Shown here: piece by piece, positions 13,129-26,313 of the stretch
Layout: the number at the start of each line of letters is the position of its first letter
Numbering within the stretch: the first letter of the stretch is position 1
From: Maylandia zebra
Taxonomy: Eukaryota; Chordata; Actinopteri; Cichliformes; Cichlidae
NCBI RefSeq assembly: GCF_041146795.1
Contig: NC_135179.1
Location: 27,143,047 to 27,207,046 of the forward strand
Reading direction: 5' to 3'
Length of the DNA: 64,000 nt
Notes under the pieces: model-generated
Told to the model about the DNA's origin: nothing
What the model saw: the letters and a program-made list of their open reading frames with translations, nothing else
The model's database searches: none
Translations under genes and position numbers: made by a program

Positions 13129-16100
13129 TCATCTGTCAAAGCACGGAGCAGCGCAAGTATAGTGCATGCTGACTTGGAATGCCCTGTTGGGAATGTTAGA
13201 CTTTGGGTCCAGCGACGTGGAGATGGTTTGGGTGTTGATGCTCTGGGGGCCGTTGGCAGTGGAGTGGCTGAGGTAGGAGGCAGGCAGGTGGTTAGGGGCT
13301 GTGACTGGCTGTGGAGCTTGCTGGGGGTACTGCGCATTTGTTCGGTTGAGGTACTGAGCTGAGGTGTGGTAAGCTGTCTGACCCTGCTGCTGCTGCTGGT
13401 TGGGCTGCTGACACTTTTGCTTGTTGGCCTCTTTGACGTCACTGTCATGTGCACTGTGGAAAGAAGGGGCAAAGAGTTGCACTGTTGATTAGCAAAAAGA
13501 GTCAATGCTGCACACCGAGTGCTGATGTAAATCTCTTGTATGTGTAAGGTGTGTGCTTCTGTTGTGCTTTGGCTTCTTTTGTTCTGCTGTGCCATTGTGA
13601 GGCATCAGTGTCAAAACACTCAAACCTGAAACGCAGCACCTAACTGTCCCAAGTCATTTTAATCAACCGTGTTGAGCGTTCACTTTCATATTCAGCACAT
13701 ATACAAGTCAACTTTGTGCAAGGTTATTGTTAGATACGCACATGAGTAGTTTCTCTGTACACGGGATTAGGTTCTCCCATGCGTAGCCTGTGAGGCGCTG
13801 CAGTCGCGGTGGCCATGTAGGTGACAGGTGAAGGATCAGGCGTGAGGCGGCCACACACGCAGCAGCCACCAGTGAAGGTGCAAAACACAAAAAGACATGA
13901 TCTGAGGAGAAAAAAAAAAAAAAAGCACCCCAGATTTAACACCCCAAAAACCCCAATCCTCATTTTTACATTTTTTTCTTCATGAAAACAGACATTATGT
14001 CCAAAATGAATTTAAAAACTGAGATCTGCTACAGTAGCTGCATTATGGCTTAACAAGAACTACACTAGTTTGCTAAACCATCGGGCATCGATGCTACTTT
14101 CACAGACATTTCAAAAGACAAACAGATAAAGACCTAAAATATCTGTGCTAAGCTAAATACTGCGATAGCCAGCATTTGCTAGCTTTAGCTATTGCTAGGA
14201 CTGAATGTATTTTCTCAGTAACCCATTTATAACTTAAAATGCCAGACTGAAAATTTTAAATATACATAGAACCAACATGCTATAAAGTAAATTTCTTATT
14301 CAAATCATCTAAATTAGCATGTAGAATCTAATTATGATAGATAAGATAAAACTAGCTAAATTGTTGATAACGCTAGATAGCCTTAGAAAGTAGAATTTAG
14401 ACTGCCATTACTGCAGCTGTTATACTGTATTATTTTAGGATTCAATTAATTTTAGAAGGATAAACACAAAGAACAGTTATTTTCTCACTAGTCATGAATG
14501 ACAATTAAAGTACATCTTCTCTTTAAAAAACTGGCCAAGCAAACTCAAAGATCAACTTTTGTGGGTGGACACTGTTATTTTCCACTTACATTTCCTTATT
14601 ATTCTGAATGTGTAGGTATAAATGTTTTATTTAAAAAAAGCAGTTAGTGGAATTTTTTTAAAAAGGTAATATGGAAAGAAATGAGAAAGCAAACCTGTGA
14701 TAAATAATTTAATTTAACTTTCCCTCAATGTTACAAGACAACATTAAAAAAAAATGTTAACTTTAAGTTTGAGATTTTAGTGCTATAAAAATGTTTGATT
14801 CATGCTAAAATATTGATAAAACCTCAAAGTGTTTTTGCCCAAGCCTGCTAGGAGTACTGCACATTTGTCCAGTGTAGGTGCTGAGTTGGGGTGTGGTAAA
14901 CAGTGGTAAATGTTTTTGAGCTGTTGTGGCTTGGGATGTGGCGTAATTGTTGGAATTGGTTCCAGACACACTGCACTGAATATTTTGGAAAATGCTGATG
15001 TACTGGGATTTTCACATGTGACCATCTCTAAGAGGCACCAGTAACTCAAATAACCACTTGATACAACGAAGGCATGCAGAAGAGCATCTGAATGCAGAAC
15101 ACATTGAAACTGGAAACAGATGGACTACAGCAGCAGAAGACCCCACCGGGTGCCACTCCTGCTAACTGAGAACAGGAAACCAAGGCGAAGACTGAGAAAA
15201 CATTCCCTTGGTTTAATGACACTCAGTTGTTGTTGCGGTGGTGATTTAATGGTGTTGCAGATATGTTCTTGGTGCAATTTGGTGCCCTTATTACTAATTT
15301 AGCATTGTTTTGACTACCTGAGTACAGTTGCTGACTGTACCCATGCCTTTATGGCTGCTCCCAGCTGGAACAAAAGCACGTAACAAACTGGTTTCTTGGA
15401 CACGACAGTGAATTTATGGTACTTATACGACCTCCACAGTCACCAGATCTAAGTGAATTAGAACACCTTAGGAATGTGGTGGAACAGGAGATTTGCACCA
15501 TGGAGTAACACTGTGATGCTATCATATCAACATATCAACAACCAAAATCTCGGAGGATTGTTTTCAGCACCATGTTGAAAGCGCCATAAAGATTTGTGGC
15601 AGTTCTGAAGCCATATAATCCTACATATGAAACAATGTAGGAGTGAATTCACCAAAAAGGACTTTAAACTAAACTTCCACTAAAAAAAGAAGAAGAATAA
15701 ACTCTTGCTTTAAAACGATGTAAAGTTATACATTGGTATTTACATGTTAAACCCTAATGTTTAAGGTTAGATATTTAATCTAACATCCTCTGCAATACAA
15801 TATTTCAAAAATATTATTAGTAATTTGTTCTTTAATATCAGTTGAAATACCAGTGACGTCCCACTGATCATCAGCAATGATGATCAGTGCTGTTTGAGTA
15901 TTAACAGACGGTGCAAAACTGATAATCAACGTTGATTCAATTTAATGTAGGTTGACAGACGAATAGTGATTTAACTGTTTCAACTACTGTTTGCTATCTG
16001 GATAGGCTCTGAGGAGCTTCTGATAACTGGAAAATCAACGTTATCAGCTCCACTAGAAACTGATAATACTGATAAGCAAGACTGCACTGCACAAATACAT

Positions 16101-17136
16101 CCAAAATGCATGGTACCTTGCAAGGAAACCTCAAGAAAGTAATCCACATATTTGGCCATGTATAGTTTAGTCTTTTCCAGGCATGTCATAGGCCAGCCAT
16201 CATGCAGATCACCCTCATGGACCGCAATAGAGAGGTAGTAGTCTGTAAAATGGGCCGACGTAGGGAGGTACAGGTTCCACTGGAAAGTTTCCAACAGGAG
16301 CAGCTCCATATGCAGCAAACCCTGCTTGGTCAGGACCAGGTTCATGGAGCTCATGCAACCCAGGTTGTTTAGTGTTTCCAGCTTTGGCACCCGGTCCTCC
16401 CTTTCCTCAAACTTACCTGTAAGCAAAGAACAATCACCCAATCTGTCACACCAGTGTGGACACTTACTAGTTAGATGTGTTGAAAAGTGAAGTCAGCTGC
16501 ACACTTACTGGCCAGAAGAAGACACGAGAGCGAGACCATGTGAAGCTGCTGCACCGTGACGTCATAGCGGTCCATGAAGAGGTCCAGCAGGTAGACGGCC
16601 AGGTGCCTGGCCGTAGGACAGAGCCTGAAGCGGTTGCTGACAATGGCTATGAGGTCTGCGAAGTATCGCCTCAAATTGAGCTGAGGGGACTGACCTTTGA
16701 AGGAAGGTAACTTGAGCTCCTATGGGACAACGTGTTTTGAGATTTCAAAAAGACACATCTTTCATTGTAACTGAACTAGACTTTAGGTTTATTCTGCTGT
16801 AGTCCTATGAGATTACTCAAGCAGCAAGCAATTTAAAGCGAGCAAAGACAAGTTCATGCCTATTAAAATAAGGAATCAATATCGTTTTCAAAAGTAACTC
16901 AGATTTCACTATTTACAGTTTTGCACTGCTATTTCAACATCAAAATGTAAAACAGCACGACAGAAGAAGTTACTGATGAATGTGAAGGATGACACTACAG
17001 GTAACCTTTCTCATAGTTTTTGCATCATTTTTAGCAGCCACCACATAAATGACCCGGTGTGACTCACTTTGTATCGCAGCGCCTGGTATATATCTGCAGC
17101 AAGTTGTCCTTTCCACCATTGGTCCTCCAGCTCCAT
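13129..17136 (-). CDS. ccnj: Cyclin J
   Basis: Five coding exons, all with GT-AG borders and matching phases: 17068-17136, 16509-16719, 16117-16416, 13742-13901, 13129-13453 (1065 nt, 354 aa). The start M-E-L-E-D-Q-W-W and the cyclin box core [11 protein letters not shown] (about residue 40) are diagnostic of cyclin J. The N-terminal cyclin fold spans roughly residues 15-135 and the C-terminal fold 140-240, with [10 protein letters not shown] in exon 4. A Q-rich tail (five consecutive Gln around 265) and a final C-F-D-R follow. Cyclin J is a divergent cyclin; the Drosophila protein acts in oogenesis and binds Cdk1, and the vertebrate role is less clear. Length is slightly below the human protein (about 370-380 aa). 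The start ATG lies 21 bases inside an exon that opens at a good acceptor (17157). Confidence 0.95.
13382..13398 (-). repeat. ccnj: CAG/polyglutamine run in ccnj exon 5
   Basis: CTGCTGCTGCTGCTG on the plus strand encodes five consecutive Gln in the cyclin J tail, near an N-Q-Q context. Confidence 0.8.
14843..14930 (-). pseudogene. Duplicated fragment of ccnj exon 5 inside ccnj intron 4
   Basis: The plus-strand segment 14846-14905 aligns, by eye about 80% identical over roughly 60 bases, to 13317-13380 in the last coding exon of ccnj. In minus-strand translation the copy reads [17 protein letters not shown] then a stop, against [17 protein letters not shown] in the true exon. It has a stop codon and no splice sites, so it is a dead partial duplication in the same orientation as the gene. 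It directly abuts Tc1-like sequence at about 14960. Confidence 0.7.
14960..15640 (+). mobile_element. Decayed Tc1-like transposon (family A) in ccnj intron 4
   Basis: Blocks at 14985-15030, 15050-15180 and 15380-15615 match in order the family-A Tc1 copy at 7996-8801 and the wider fish Tc1 transposase gene. The catalytic C-terminal block, with a C-T-C-C-A-C-A-G-T-C-A-C-C-A-G-A-T-C type signature, lies near 15430. Stops and a central deletion disable it. The left end is lost at the junction with the duplicated ccnj fragment. Confidence 0.7.
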
Positions 17137-17560
17137 TTAATACAGTGCTTTGGAAACCTGGCAAAGACAAAACATTGGAATGGCAGTTAATCAACTAAAA
17201 CGTGTCTCAGAAAGAGCACAGGAAAAAAAAAAAGCCGCACAATGACACTAAATCTCCAAACACACAGCCATGTCACTTTTCACGATAGCGGATCAGAAGT
17301 GGGAACAGTGAAGTCAATCATCTTTCTCTTCTTTTTCTGAGGTGAGAATGTGAAAAGAAACGCGACTCCTGTCTAACCCGAAGCGGAGACTCACCCAGAG
17401 AGCACATGTAGTGAAATATTACGGGCAGTTTCACTGAAGAAAACTTCAATTCAAACTAGCCAAACAAGCTCTGCTCGCACTCGTTGTAGCTGCTGAGAGT
17501 CGGCAACAGAGTCCAAACACTACTGGTGCGTTCAAGTGCTGTTCGAAAAGTTGCGACCCC
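17137..17560 (-). promoter_or_regulatory. ccnj: ccnj 5' UTR, non-coding first exon and promoter region
   Basis: The exon holding the ccnj start codon begins at a consensus acceptor (exon start 17157). Upstream on the minus strand a GTGAGT donor (17389-17394) closes a CpG-containing segment (17395 to about 17550) that reads as a non-coding first exon. No TATA box is evident. Transcription start is inferred only. Confidence 0.5.
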
Positions 17561-17599
17561 TCGTGAACAACCAACCGAAAGACAGCCGGGAAAACTGGA

Positions 17600-20500
17600 G
17601 GTGAAATATTACAACCACTACACTACAACCAACCTAGTAGCCGATAAAGTGCAACAGATGTTTTCAATTGAAAGATGTGCATTGTAAAACATTTTGGTGC
17701 AACATCTAGCTGTTTAACACAGTTTACCTGTTAGATTTTGTTTTTGATTATCACTTGAAAGCATCATTCCATTGTCTTTACAAGTACTGCACAGGTTGCA
17801 ACCAATTACAGATAAGCAACAACTGTCAACATCCAATCACTGCAAAGTCTGCTTAGCTGCTTTCCTATTGCAGCCAATGATCAATGAATGGGAATGGCAA
17901 CATCTAATTTGTGCCCACATCCCAATATTGCAGTTCCTATAGGCTATCTATATTGAATTGTAAAATGTTAAAACGGGCCAAACACAGAAAGCTGGTAAAA
18001 GAACAGTTTTCTAGCAGTTTCATTTTTTGTACTGCCCACATTTTCAGATAAACAATAAAGATGCATGGGAAGTGATTAGCTCATCATGCATTGCTTTGAA
18101 GCTGACAGCTGGTCCAGCTTGCCAACAGCCAAAAAAGGCAGGTGCTTGGGGCCCAACACCAGAAGAGGTCCCCCAAGTGCTGACAAACTTTAACCTACAG
18201 CAGTGGCAACCAGTGCCCTTGAATTAAAAGCAAACAAAAACAAAATTGCAGAGACAGTCAAAGAGACTTGACCTCTTTAGGGGGGCCTGATGTGACTCCA
18301 CTGACTCCCACTGCAAGCTGGTCACAAGGCAAGAGAGGTAACTTCTTGGTGGGCCATACTAGCGGGGTCTGGTTTACCCTACAGCATGGTGACACTGAAA
18401 GTTTGCAATTATACTCAGCACATTGGTCGTGTTGTGCACAAGCAGTGACGTCGCCACAACTCTTTACCATTTATATCAGTGCTGGAGCATGAGCACTCTG
18501 CAGTATTCTCCTGAACGATAGGTCTTGGCACAAAAACTCTACTTAAGTACTGGTATAAAAGAGGGGAAGAAGTTAAACTACCCTAACAACAACAGCAGAA
18601 GACACTTCACAAATGAAGAGTAGTTAAACAATGAAGAAAAAAGGGAAGGTGGAGAAAACCGGCAAGACAGTTGTGAGTGGAGATAATGAACATAATGATG
18701 GTTAAATATAATGTGAAATAATTAATGCTGCTAGTCTAGCCTGAACAGTAGGGAGAGACACTTGAATAAAGTCAATTTTTGCCTAGGACCCCTACAGATT
18801 CTAGCATCACCACTGTTTACTGTCAGGTCATAAGTCCATCAGTAGTATCCTGTGTCATTTACAGCAGCTTCAGTTGCTCACAAGTTGTTTGAGAACCCAC
18901 CCACTTCTTGTCACTAACCTTTTTCTTATTCGTGTTCTCATAAATGTTTGACATGGGTTTACTTTTTCTGTTCTCAATTATTATATTATATTATATTATA
19001 TTATATTATATTATATTAGTTTTAGAGAAACTCATATCTGTCTTGTTTGTCTTGCTGTCTCACAGTAGTGCTGAGTCACTGTAACCATTCCTTCTAACCA
19101 GGTTGTTGGTTTCTAGGCTAGATGATACTGGTTTGTTCCTTTCTCTTATGAAAGTGAAAATATCAAGTGAAAGTAAAAACTAAAATAGTGGGCCAATCCA
19201 TCAGTGCAGCACATTCAATGAATGAAATATGGTGAAAATCTACTAAAAAGAAAATGCTCATTGAATTTACATGTGCGTCACGTGTGTTTGTGTACACAGC
19301 TGTGATAACAAATGTGAAAGTGATTCTTTTCTTTGTGGCTACATTTACCTAACTGAGTTTTATCTACTCCCAGGAGAGTGTGATGACCTTTAAAACTTAC
19401 AATAGAAGAATAATTGTTTTTCCAATATACATGTAAAAAAAATCCCTGTGCAGGCAAAGTAATTCAATCAGTCACTTTTTGTAATGCAACTCCAAAATGG
19501 GTCAGTTTGTCCCAGAGGCACAGGACCATTTAATTTAACTCAAATAGGTTAAAGTAACATCTGTTCCTCTATAACTTCAAGAGCAAGGGGAATTCTATGT
19601 AATGCACTTTTCCAGATTTTCCAGGTTAGCAGAAGAACCCATTTTAGTGATGATGGTGAGGGAAATTGATTTGATATATGTAAATGAGTGCATTCGGGAA
19701 GCAGTGCAGATTTTTAGCTGGGGCTACAGAGGAATGTTGACTATTTTGAGCCACCAATGCTGGGGACAAGTTTTATCAGGTGACAAAGGAAGATCAAAGA
19801 AGGGTCGACTCCCTGGTGGCTTCCCAGGGGCTGTGATAAGGATGCCGGTACGACTGACTGAGCCACACCTAGTCCTTATCTTGCAACAATGGATCAGTAA
19901 CTTGAAGATAACATTTTAAAGGTTAACATTAACATCACTTAAGACAACCTTTTTATTTTTTAAATATTGTCTGGCGCATAACAACTTTACATTTTACAAG
20001 AAAACACCACACTGCTTCCGTGATGCATTTAAATAATGGAAAGAGCAGTCTGGGAGTGTGGCTGCATGCAGGGGGTGAGGGTTAAGAGGATTGGTAATGC
20101 TAACCACTCTGTGGTAGATATTGCTGAGGCGGTGGGAAGCCGTCTTTATAAAGGACTGAAACTGTCTGTCGGCGGAAACGAATGGTGTCCTGGGTGGAGG
20201 GAGCCAGTGGCTTTTTTCTTCTTCTTCTTTGTTGTGTCATGCAGCTCCTACTTGGAGTGCAGCTGACAGCTATTGTCCGGCTCAGTAGTGTGACCAAGCC
20301 ACTGCAGAGTCATTCAAAAAGCACATGGAGAGAAATGGCAGATGATGTAAACAACCTTTAAGTTACTGATCCTATTTAAGGTTAGCATCATAAAGCTGTT
20401 TACTTCCTGGCATTGGTGTCTCAAAATAGGCAACATTCCTCTGGAGACCCAGCTAAAATCTGCAATGCTGCCCAGATGCATTCATTTAAACTCTGTTAGG

Positions 20501-22280
20501 GGGGCATTGTTCTGACAACTTTAAAATCTAAAAGTGATTTTTGTAAACTAATCATAAAGGACAGATGGCACAGTTTGTAATTAAAAATCCATGGATAGGG
20601 TCATGTCGGTGGTTTAGAAAGTGTGGGTCAGCTCTGAAGAGTCAGCATTCTACTGTCTCATACTTTTAATACTTAAAAAGTCAGTCAGTAAAAGATGGCA
20701 TACTAATTTGTACCTACACGAAGTCACTTATTAAAATCCCTATAGTGATTATGTCCATTTACAATTCAAATTAGAGAGTCTTATTAAAGATTGCCGAAAG
20801 GTCACAAGTGCGAATGAATCTACAGCCCATTAAGTAGCTGCAATAAAGGGTGTCACATTTGCTCCACTCCAGGCCCAGTGGTCAAATTTTATAGCTGCTA
20901 TTGAACTATACGAAGCCCTTCACTGTGTGTTAATTAAATTTGTGAAGTGCTCCACAAACCCAAAGGATATAGCAGGCAGAGTAGAGGCAACCTAAACTTT
21001 CACTTCTTCAGTGTTTTGCAGTATTATAGACTGCATTCAACGCTGTACCTGCCTGGAATAACAAATACAAACATATCCCTGCTTGAGTCTGACTGAGGCT
21101 ATCACCAGTTCAGATCTTTTTGTGTTGATTGACTACCACAGGGTTTTACTTCTTATACAAAACAAAACCGAAAGAAACAAAACCATCAGATTATACTTAC
21201 ATTGTGTAACATTCATTGATTTTTTTTCAGTCACTGTTAATTGTATACACAGCACTTCATAGACATATAGACTGTCTACTGGATACTCAGTAGAAGTTAA
21301 AATCATGAATGAATCAATAATTATGATCCAGTAACACACTATATATGATCGAAGAGACCTAAATACTTAAATAAAAAATATAAAGACACAAATTTCCTAC
21401 ATAGTTTTTATTTTTGTAATAATCCTCACCTTGCTTTTGCTCCATCCAAAAAAATTGATGTAGCCATCAATCAATAATTCTTAAAGTCCCATTTTAAAGA
21501 CTTGAGTTGAGCATTTTCACAATTACCAACTTTCTATGTTGAAACTGGATGTGAGGAACAAGGTGTGGATGCGACTGTGAAATTGAGGACATTGCATAAC
21601 TGTTGTCTAACAACGTGTGGCTGTCGAATTATTCTAAAAATGCACAAAATAAAGTTCATTGTATTTTCATTGTATTTGACACAGTATCCAAAACCAAGAG
21701 CAATGCCCAAATTTTTCATTTTTTTGTTTCAAAAAGAAACATAAATGCAAAAGTTGGCAGCACACTTTGGGGGCAGAAATGTAAACAATCTTTAAAACTG
21801 AAATTTTGCTGTGAGTAGCCTGGGATTATTCCTCAATTCCCAGGGTGTCCTTGGTTTGAGTGATGTAAATGTCTTCATTGGATGGTGAGCGTGAAGGTGT
21901 GTGGAGATTAGGTTTTTTGTGACCATGTGGACCAATCTGTGAAGGTCCTATTTGGGGGCAGTTTAACAATTTGCTTCACTTTAATCCACTCCTGTAGAAA
22001 AATAACTCTAGAAATGTTCATGTTGGAAAGGACACGAACAGCTTCCTTAGAAGTTTACATTCACATAGAAACATATTGTATGAAAGCTCATAATAACATT
22101 TAAGACTACTCAGTGGAATTGTTACCGTCATACAAAAGCCAGCATGCGAGCTGTGGGCAGCAGTAGTTAGCCGCGACCAGTTAATGTTGTTATTATTTTG
22201 CAAACAATTTTGGAAAATACGTGTTTTCATGTACGCCTTGTTATATTTCCACTATTTTCGGTTTTCTAGTCTTCTGCTAG
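17600..22280. other. Intergenic between ccnj and znf518a
   Basis: The two genes are transcribed away from each other. No coding exon can be supported. The largest frames (19602-19919, 20036-20266) show no domain and no splice context. A pentanucleotide array lies at 18979-19018. Confidence 0.5.
18979..19018. repeat. (TTATA)n pentanucleotide microsatellite
   Basis: About eight tandem copies of a TTATA/ATATT unit. Confidence 0.9.
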
Positions 22281-22299
22281 CAGAAGTTTTTTTTTTTTT

Positions 22300-22500
22300 T
22301 TTTAAACTACGCTACGTGGGCACACTGAGAGCTGTTTTCCCCATTAAATCAGCTCGGCGTCTGTGCTTAGCTGTAGGCCCGGGACAGGACGGAGGCACCC
22401 GGCTAAAGGCTAAAAGCAGCTCAGAGGCTGTAATCCCCGGATGAAAAACCATCATGGCTGCCACTCGCTGAGCTGTCAAGCTCTCCACAAAAGAAAAGGT
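22300..22500 (+). promoter_or_regulatory. znf518a: znf518a CpG-rich promoter and non-coding first exon
   Basis: CpG frequency rises sharply from about 22310 to 22920. A donor G-T at 22499-22500 (AAAAG before GTAAAA) ends a likely non-coding first exon, and the next exon opens after the CTTTCAG acceptor ending at 23290, 28 bases before the start codon. A short upstream ATG (22454, six codons to stop) would be a uORF in this exon. Exact transcription start unknown. Confidence 0.45.
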
Positions 22501-23317
22501 AAAAAAAAGAAAAAAAAAGAAAAAAATTCAGAGACTACTAGTTAAACAGCTACGGCTTTATTAATGATTTATTCAACCGCTCGGGTCTTTGTGCAGTAAA
22601 AAGTCGACGCGAGATGAATAAACGGATGCGGTGTAACTTTGTTGGCACGCTTTGTATCCCTCAAGTTATTCCGTCTTTGTAAGCTCTTCTGCGTCACGTT
22701 AATTCAAATCAGTTAAACGCCGCCTCAGTTTTAACAGTTAGCTTGGTCACCAAATTAAAAACACTCCTGTTTGTGCGATAGTGGAGAGACTCGGGTGCTA
22801 CGGTTTTGTCTAACTTTATTCCCGAGGCGGTCGTTGTCTCTCTACAAAGCGAGTCTTGTCACTTTGTTGTGGTCAAGTCAAACTGCACAATGGCCGCGCA
22901 GCACCCCTCTGTTTAATCTGCTAAAAAGTGCTAGCTCAGTCTATTCTTGTTTATGTGCGTCATTTATTTAATTTTTTGAGTCGAGAGGGATGTTTTTAGC
23001 TGCATCGCTTAGCATAGCACATATATGCTGGGTTTATGCAGTGCATGAAAGTTCATAAATGGAGCAGGTGGGTTTCCTGCACCTGGTAGTCGCAAATAGT
23101 TTATTATTATTGTACCATATGTGTAATTTTACATCCAGGTAGACACAGTTTGAACCATGGCCAGCAACAGGTGGACTTGTATTAAATTAGGATGCAGAGC
23201 AGGACAGTGAATGCAGCAGCTGTAAAATGATGAAGCACAGAGAATAAAGTACAGTATGACCAAATTGCTTGTGTTTTTCTGCACTTTCAGAAATCTGGAA
23301 AAAAACAAAATAAAACC

Positions 23318-26313
23318 ATGGATTCGGTGGGTATCTGCACAGCTACATCTGCAGGAGATAATAAACAGCGTACCAACAATAAGAACAGAGACCGCCACAA
23401 ACAGCTCCACCTCAGGAAGAATGCCGTTCAGCCCCTAGCTATGCAAAATGAAGATAAGCGTGGACCAAAAAAGATATCAGAGGAGTGGGAGCAGAGCACA
23501 GTGCGGCCTTCATCAAAGAAGCCCTCGCAGGAAGTGCCGCAAAGCCAGTGCGGGACAAATAACCATGGGAATGCGCTCCGGTTCACCTGCTCTCAGTGCA
23601 GTGACAATTTGGAATATGTTCCCAAAGACTTAATGAGACACTTTGAGGAAAAACACAGAGGGATTGCCCCATTTTTTTCCTGTCATGTATGTAGTTTTAG
23701 CACAGACAAGTTCTCCTATCTTCAGGTCCACCTATTAAGCCACAAAGACACTTTTTCTAGCTGCAGCATATGCAATGATGACATTAGACGCACATGGCCT
23801 GAATTCAGTGCTCACCTGACTGCGTATCACTGCCCAAACGGCAAATACTCATGTGAAATGTGCCAGAAATTCTCCACAGGTGATGTTAGAGTATTTTTAG
23901 AGCATGTGTACATACATAATTTGGACCTGGAAGGAGCCGATGATCTGTTGGTGCAAACAAAGGACGTGAATCAGCTATCAACTACTCAAAGGTTACACTG
24001 TCATCTCTGTGGCTTTGAGGCATCTCAGAAATGGTTGATAACTAAGCACATTAAGACTGCCCATATGTGCCAAAATGGCAACCAGAAGAAAAAAAGGAAG
24101 GCGGTTCATTCTCTAGCAATACAACCAAATGATACAATCCCCAATGTGAAGCCCAGAACAAGAAGTGCAGTTAGGGAAATGCGCTGGCTGACGCCGGACT
24201 GCCTTTCTCTGCCCGGGAAAGAATTCTTGGATAAATACTGCCATCTGTCAGATCCACAAACGACACTAGAGGAGACTCAAAAGTTTCTGATGAAATCTGT
24301 TGCAGGAGAAACCGGTGACCAGAAATGGACCAAGGCCTTGAAAACTGTTCTGTCAAACATCCCGCAAGATATAAATCTTCTCCCCATGCAGGAGAACAGC
24401 ATCGTGTCATCAGATCTTACTGTTCTGACGCTGAAGAACAAGATAACTGTAGCTCAGAACGGTGCTGCTTACGGCAAAAGGTTGAAAACGGTGGCATCAT
24501 CAGATAAGGAAGCTGAAAGTGCTGCTGGCGATGCTCAGTGCGTGGTCAACCAAAATGGATGTCACTCGACTTTGAACGAGTGTGCTCCGTGTCTGCATGC
24601 TGAAAATAAACTACATAATGATGTCCCGGCATCAGCCCACACTGAGCCAACGGAGTGCACTCGCATCCAGGAAAACCGAGAGAATCAGGAACTAAAGATT
24701 GTTCAGGAAACTGAAGAGCATATTAAAAAGCTGGAGGGGCCTGTTTATGGTGATGGCAATCATGTTTCCAGTGATCTGAAGTTGACAAAGGAGGCTGAGG
24801 AGCAAATGCCCAAATATAAAGTCATGCCAAAAAACAAGAGGAAATGTCGACGGCGTAAAAGGAAGACCAGGTTTAAAAAAGCAAATAAAAGGTCACCAGA
24901 GCTGTCCTTAAAGATAGTATTGAAAAAAAATCCTGTGAAGGACAAGCAGTGGGTGTCACAAACTTCTTTGTCTCCATCAGAGGGCAGTGGCCAGCATGGA
25001 CTGCAATATCCTCATACGGCAATGGAGGAGACTGTACAGATTGTCCAAACCGTGTGCCCATTAGAAGTACACCAGAAGAAATGGACCAAAGGTTCAGAGA
25101 CTGAACTCTATGACCAATTTGAAGCCATTAGCTCAATTCAGCAATCAAAGCCAAAAGAGGACTTCACTCCAGGATGCACTGCAAAACCAACAAGTTCTAG
25201 AAATATGACTGCAAACACGCCAGATCTACGTGAAGGTTTGATTCCGGCACATCAAGAACTGGAGGGCGATGCAGAGAAGTTGCTGAACTTCATGGAAGTT
25301 GACAAGAGCATTTCAGCCCTTTGGATGAGTCCAACAAATCCAAAGGCTGGGTCAGTGACTGAAGCAAGCCTTGAGAATGTAGGGCTTGAGCCATCGCAGA
25401 ATGGCAGTCGCTACCCTGAGTCGAATGATGAGATGAGTTCTGCTGCTGATGGAGTGACTCCTCAAACCAGCGCCCAGTCTTCCTCTATTTCCCAACCGGC
25501 TCTTCCAACACGAGGTAAAATTAGAATTTCTACTTTCTCTACATAAAATGTCTGAAGATTTAATTTCCAACGGCATTTTATTCCCAATATTTGAACTTTG
25601 AGTTGTAATTTTAAATATGCTGAGTGTTTTTTACTTTTTATTTTGCAGATAAGATGGGTTCCTGCTGTGGCCCATCTGCAAAGCTGAGTGATCGGAGCAT
25701 TGAAGGGGTGAAATTTGGAGAAGTACCTGTAGACTCCTTCACAAACATCCTCAACAAAAACCATTCACCTGCTGGTAAAGCCATCCAAGAAGAGCCCTCA
25801 TCAGCCCCTGGCTGTTGGTGGCAGCCCGTCCCAAAAGATCTGGAGAGGACCTTGAAGTTGGTAGCCTTAAATCCCTCTCAGCTGGTAAAGCGTCCAACAG
25901 GAGACCAGCCTGTTGTAGTGCTAAATCATCCCGATGCTGACATTCCTGAGGTGGCCAGGATCATGGAGGTTGTGAACAGGTACAGAGGAGATGTGCAGAA
26001 GGTCACACTGTCACGCAGGACTCTGAACGTGCTCTCGGCTTTGAGCAGCGAGCTCCCTGCGGCAGACGACCTAACGGAAGCCGCATGGAGCGGTAAAAAC
26101 TCAGTGCAGGAAAGGTTCTCTTTGAAGTTCAAACTTCGCAGGTTGAGCAGGAAAAAGTACGAAATGGTGGGCGTGATGTCTCCCAGCAGAGACGTCGTGA
26201 CGAAGTTTCGCTGCTGGTTTTGTGGCAGGGTCTTCACCAGTCAGGAAATGTGGCTGGCCCACCGGCAGCGGCACCTGATGGAGTGGAATAGGCCAAACTG
26301 CGAAAACTCTTAA
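23318..26313 (+). CDS. znf518a: Zinc finger protein 518A-like
   Basis: Two coding exons, 23318-25514 and 25649-26313, joined through GTAAAA and TTTTGCAG with phase 1, giving 953 aa. The start ATG sits in a strong context (ACCATGG). Five C2H2 fingers lie in the N-terminal quarter (first Cys at about 91, 122, 149, 179 and 228). A basic K/R cluster (about 505-525) is a likely nuclear signal. The middle is low-complexity, and the last exon ends in a sixth C2H2 finger (C-W-F-C-G-R-V-F ... H-R-Q-R-H) close to the C-terminus. That layout, five fingers near the N-terminus plus one at the very end, is characteristic of ZNF518A/B. ZNF518 proteins are nuclear and linked to the G9a/GLP and PRC2 repressive machinery. 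It is shorter than human ZNF518A (about 1480 aa). The A assignment rests on neighbours ccnj and blnk; ZNF518B is the alternative. Confidence 0.88.

Noticed and set aside
12972-13595. A 207-codon minus-strand frame overlapping ccnj exon 5
   Set aside because: It is another frame of the same exon and crosses intron 4 sequence. The cyclin J frame has homology and correct splice sites.
15862-15885. Short palindrome CTGATCATCA...TGATGATCAG
   Set aside because: Only a 10-bp stem in AT-rich DNA, and chance is a sufficient explanation.
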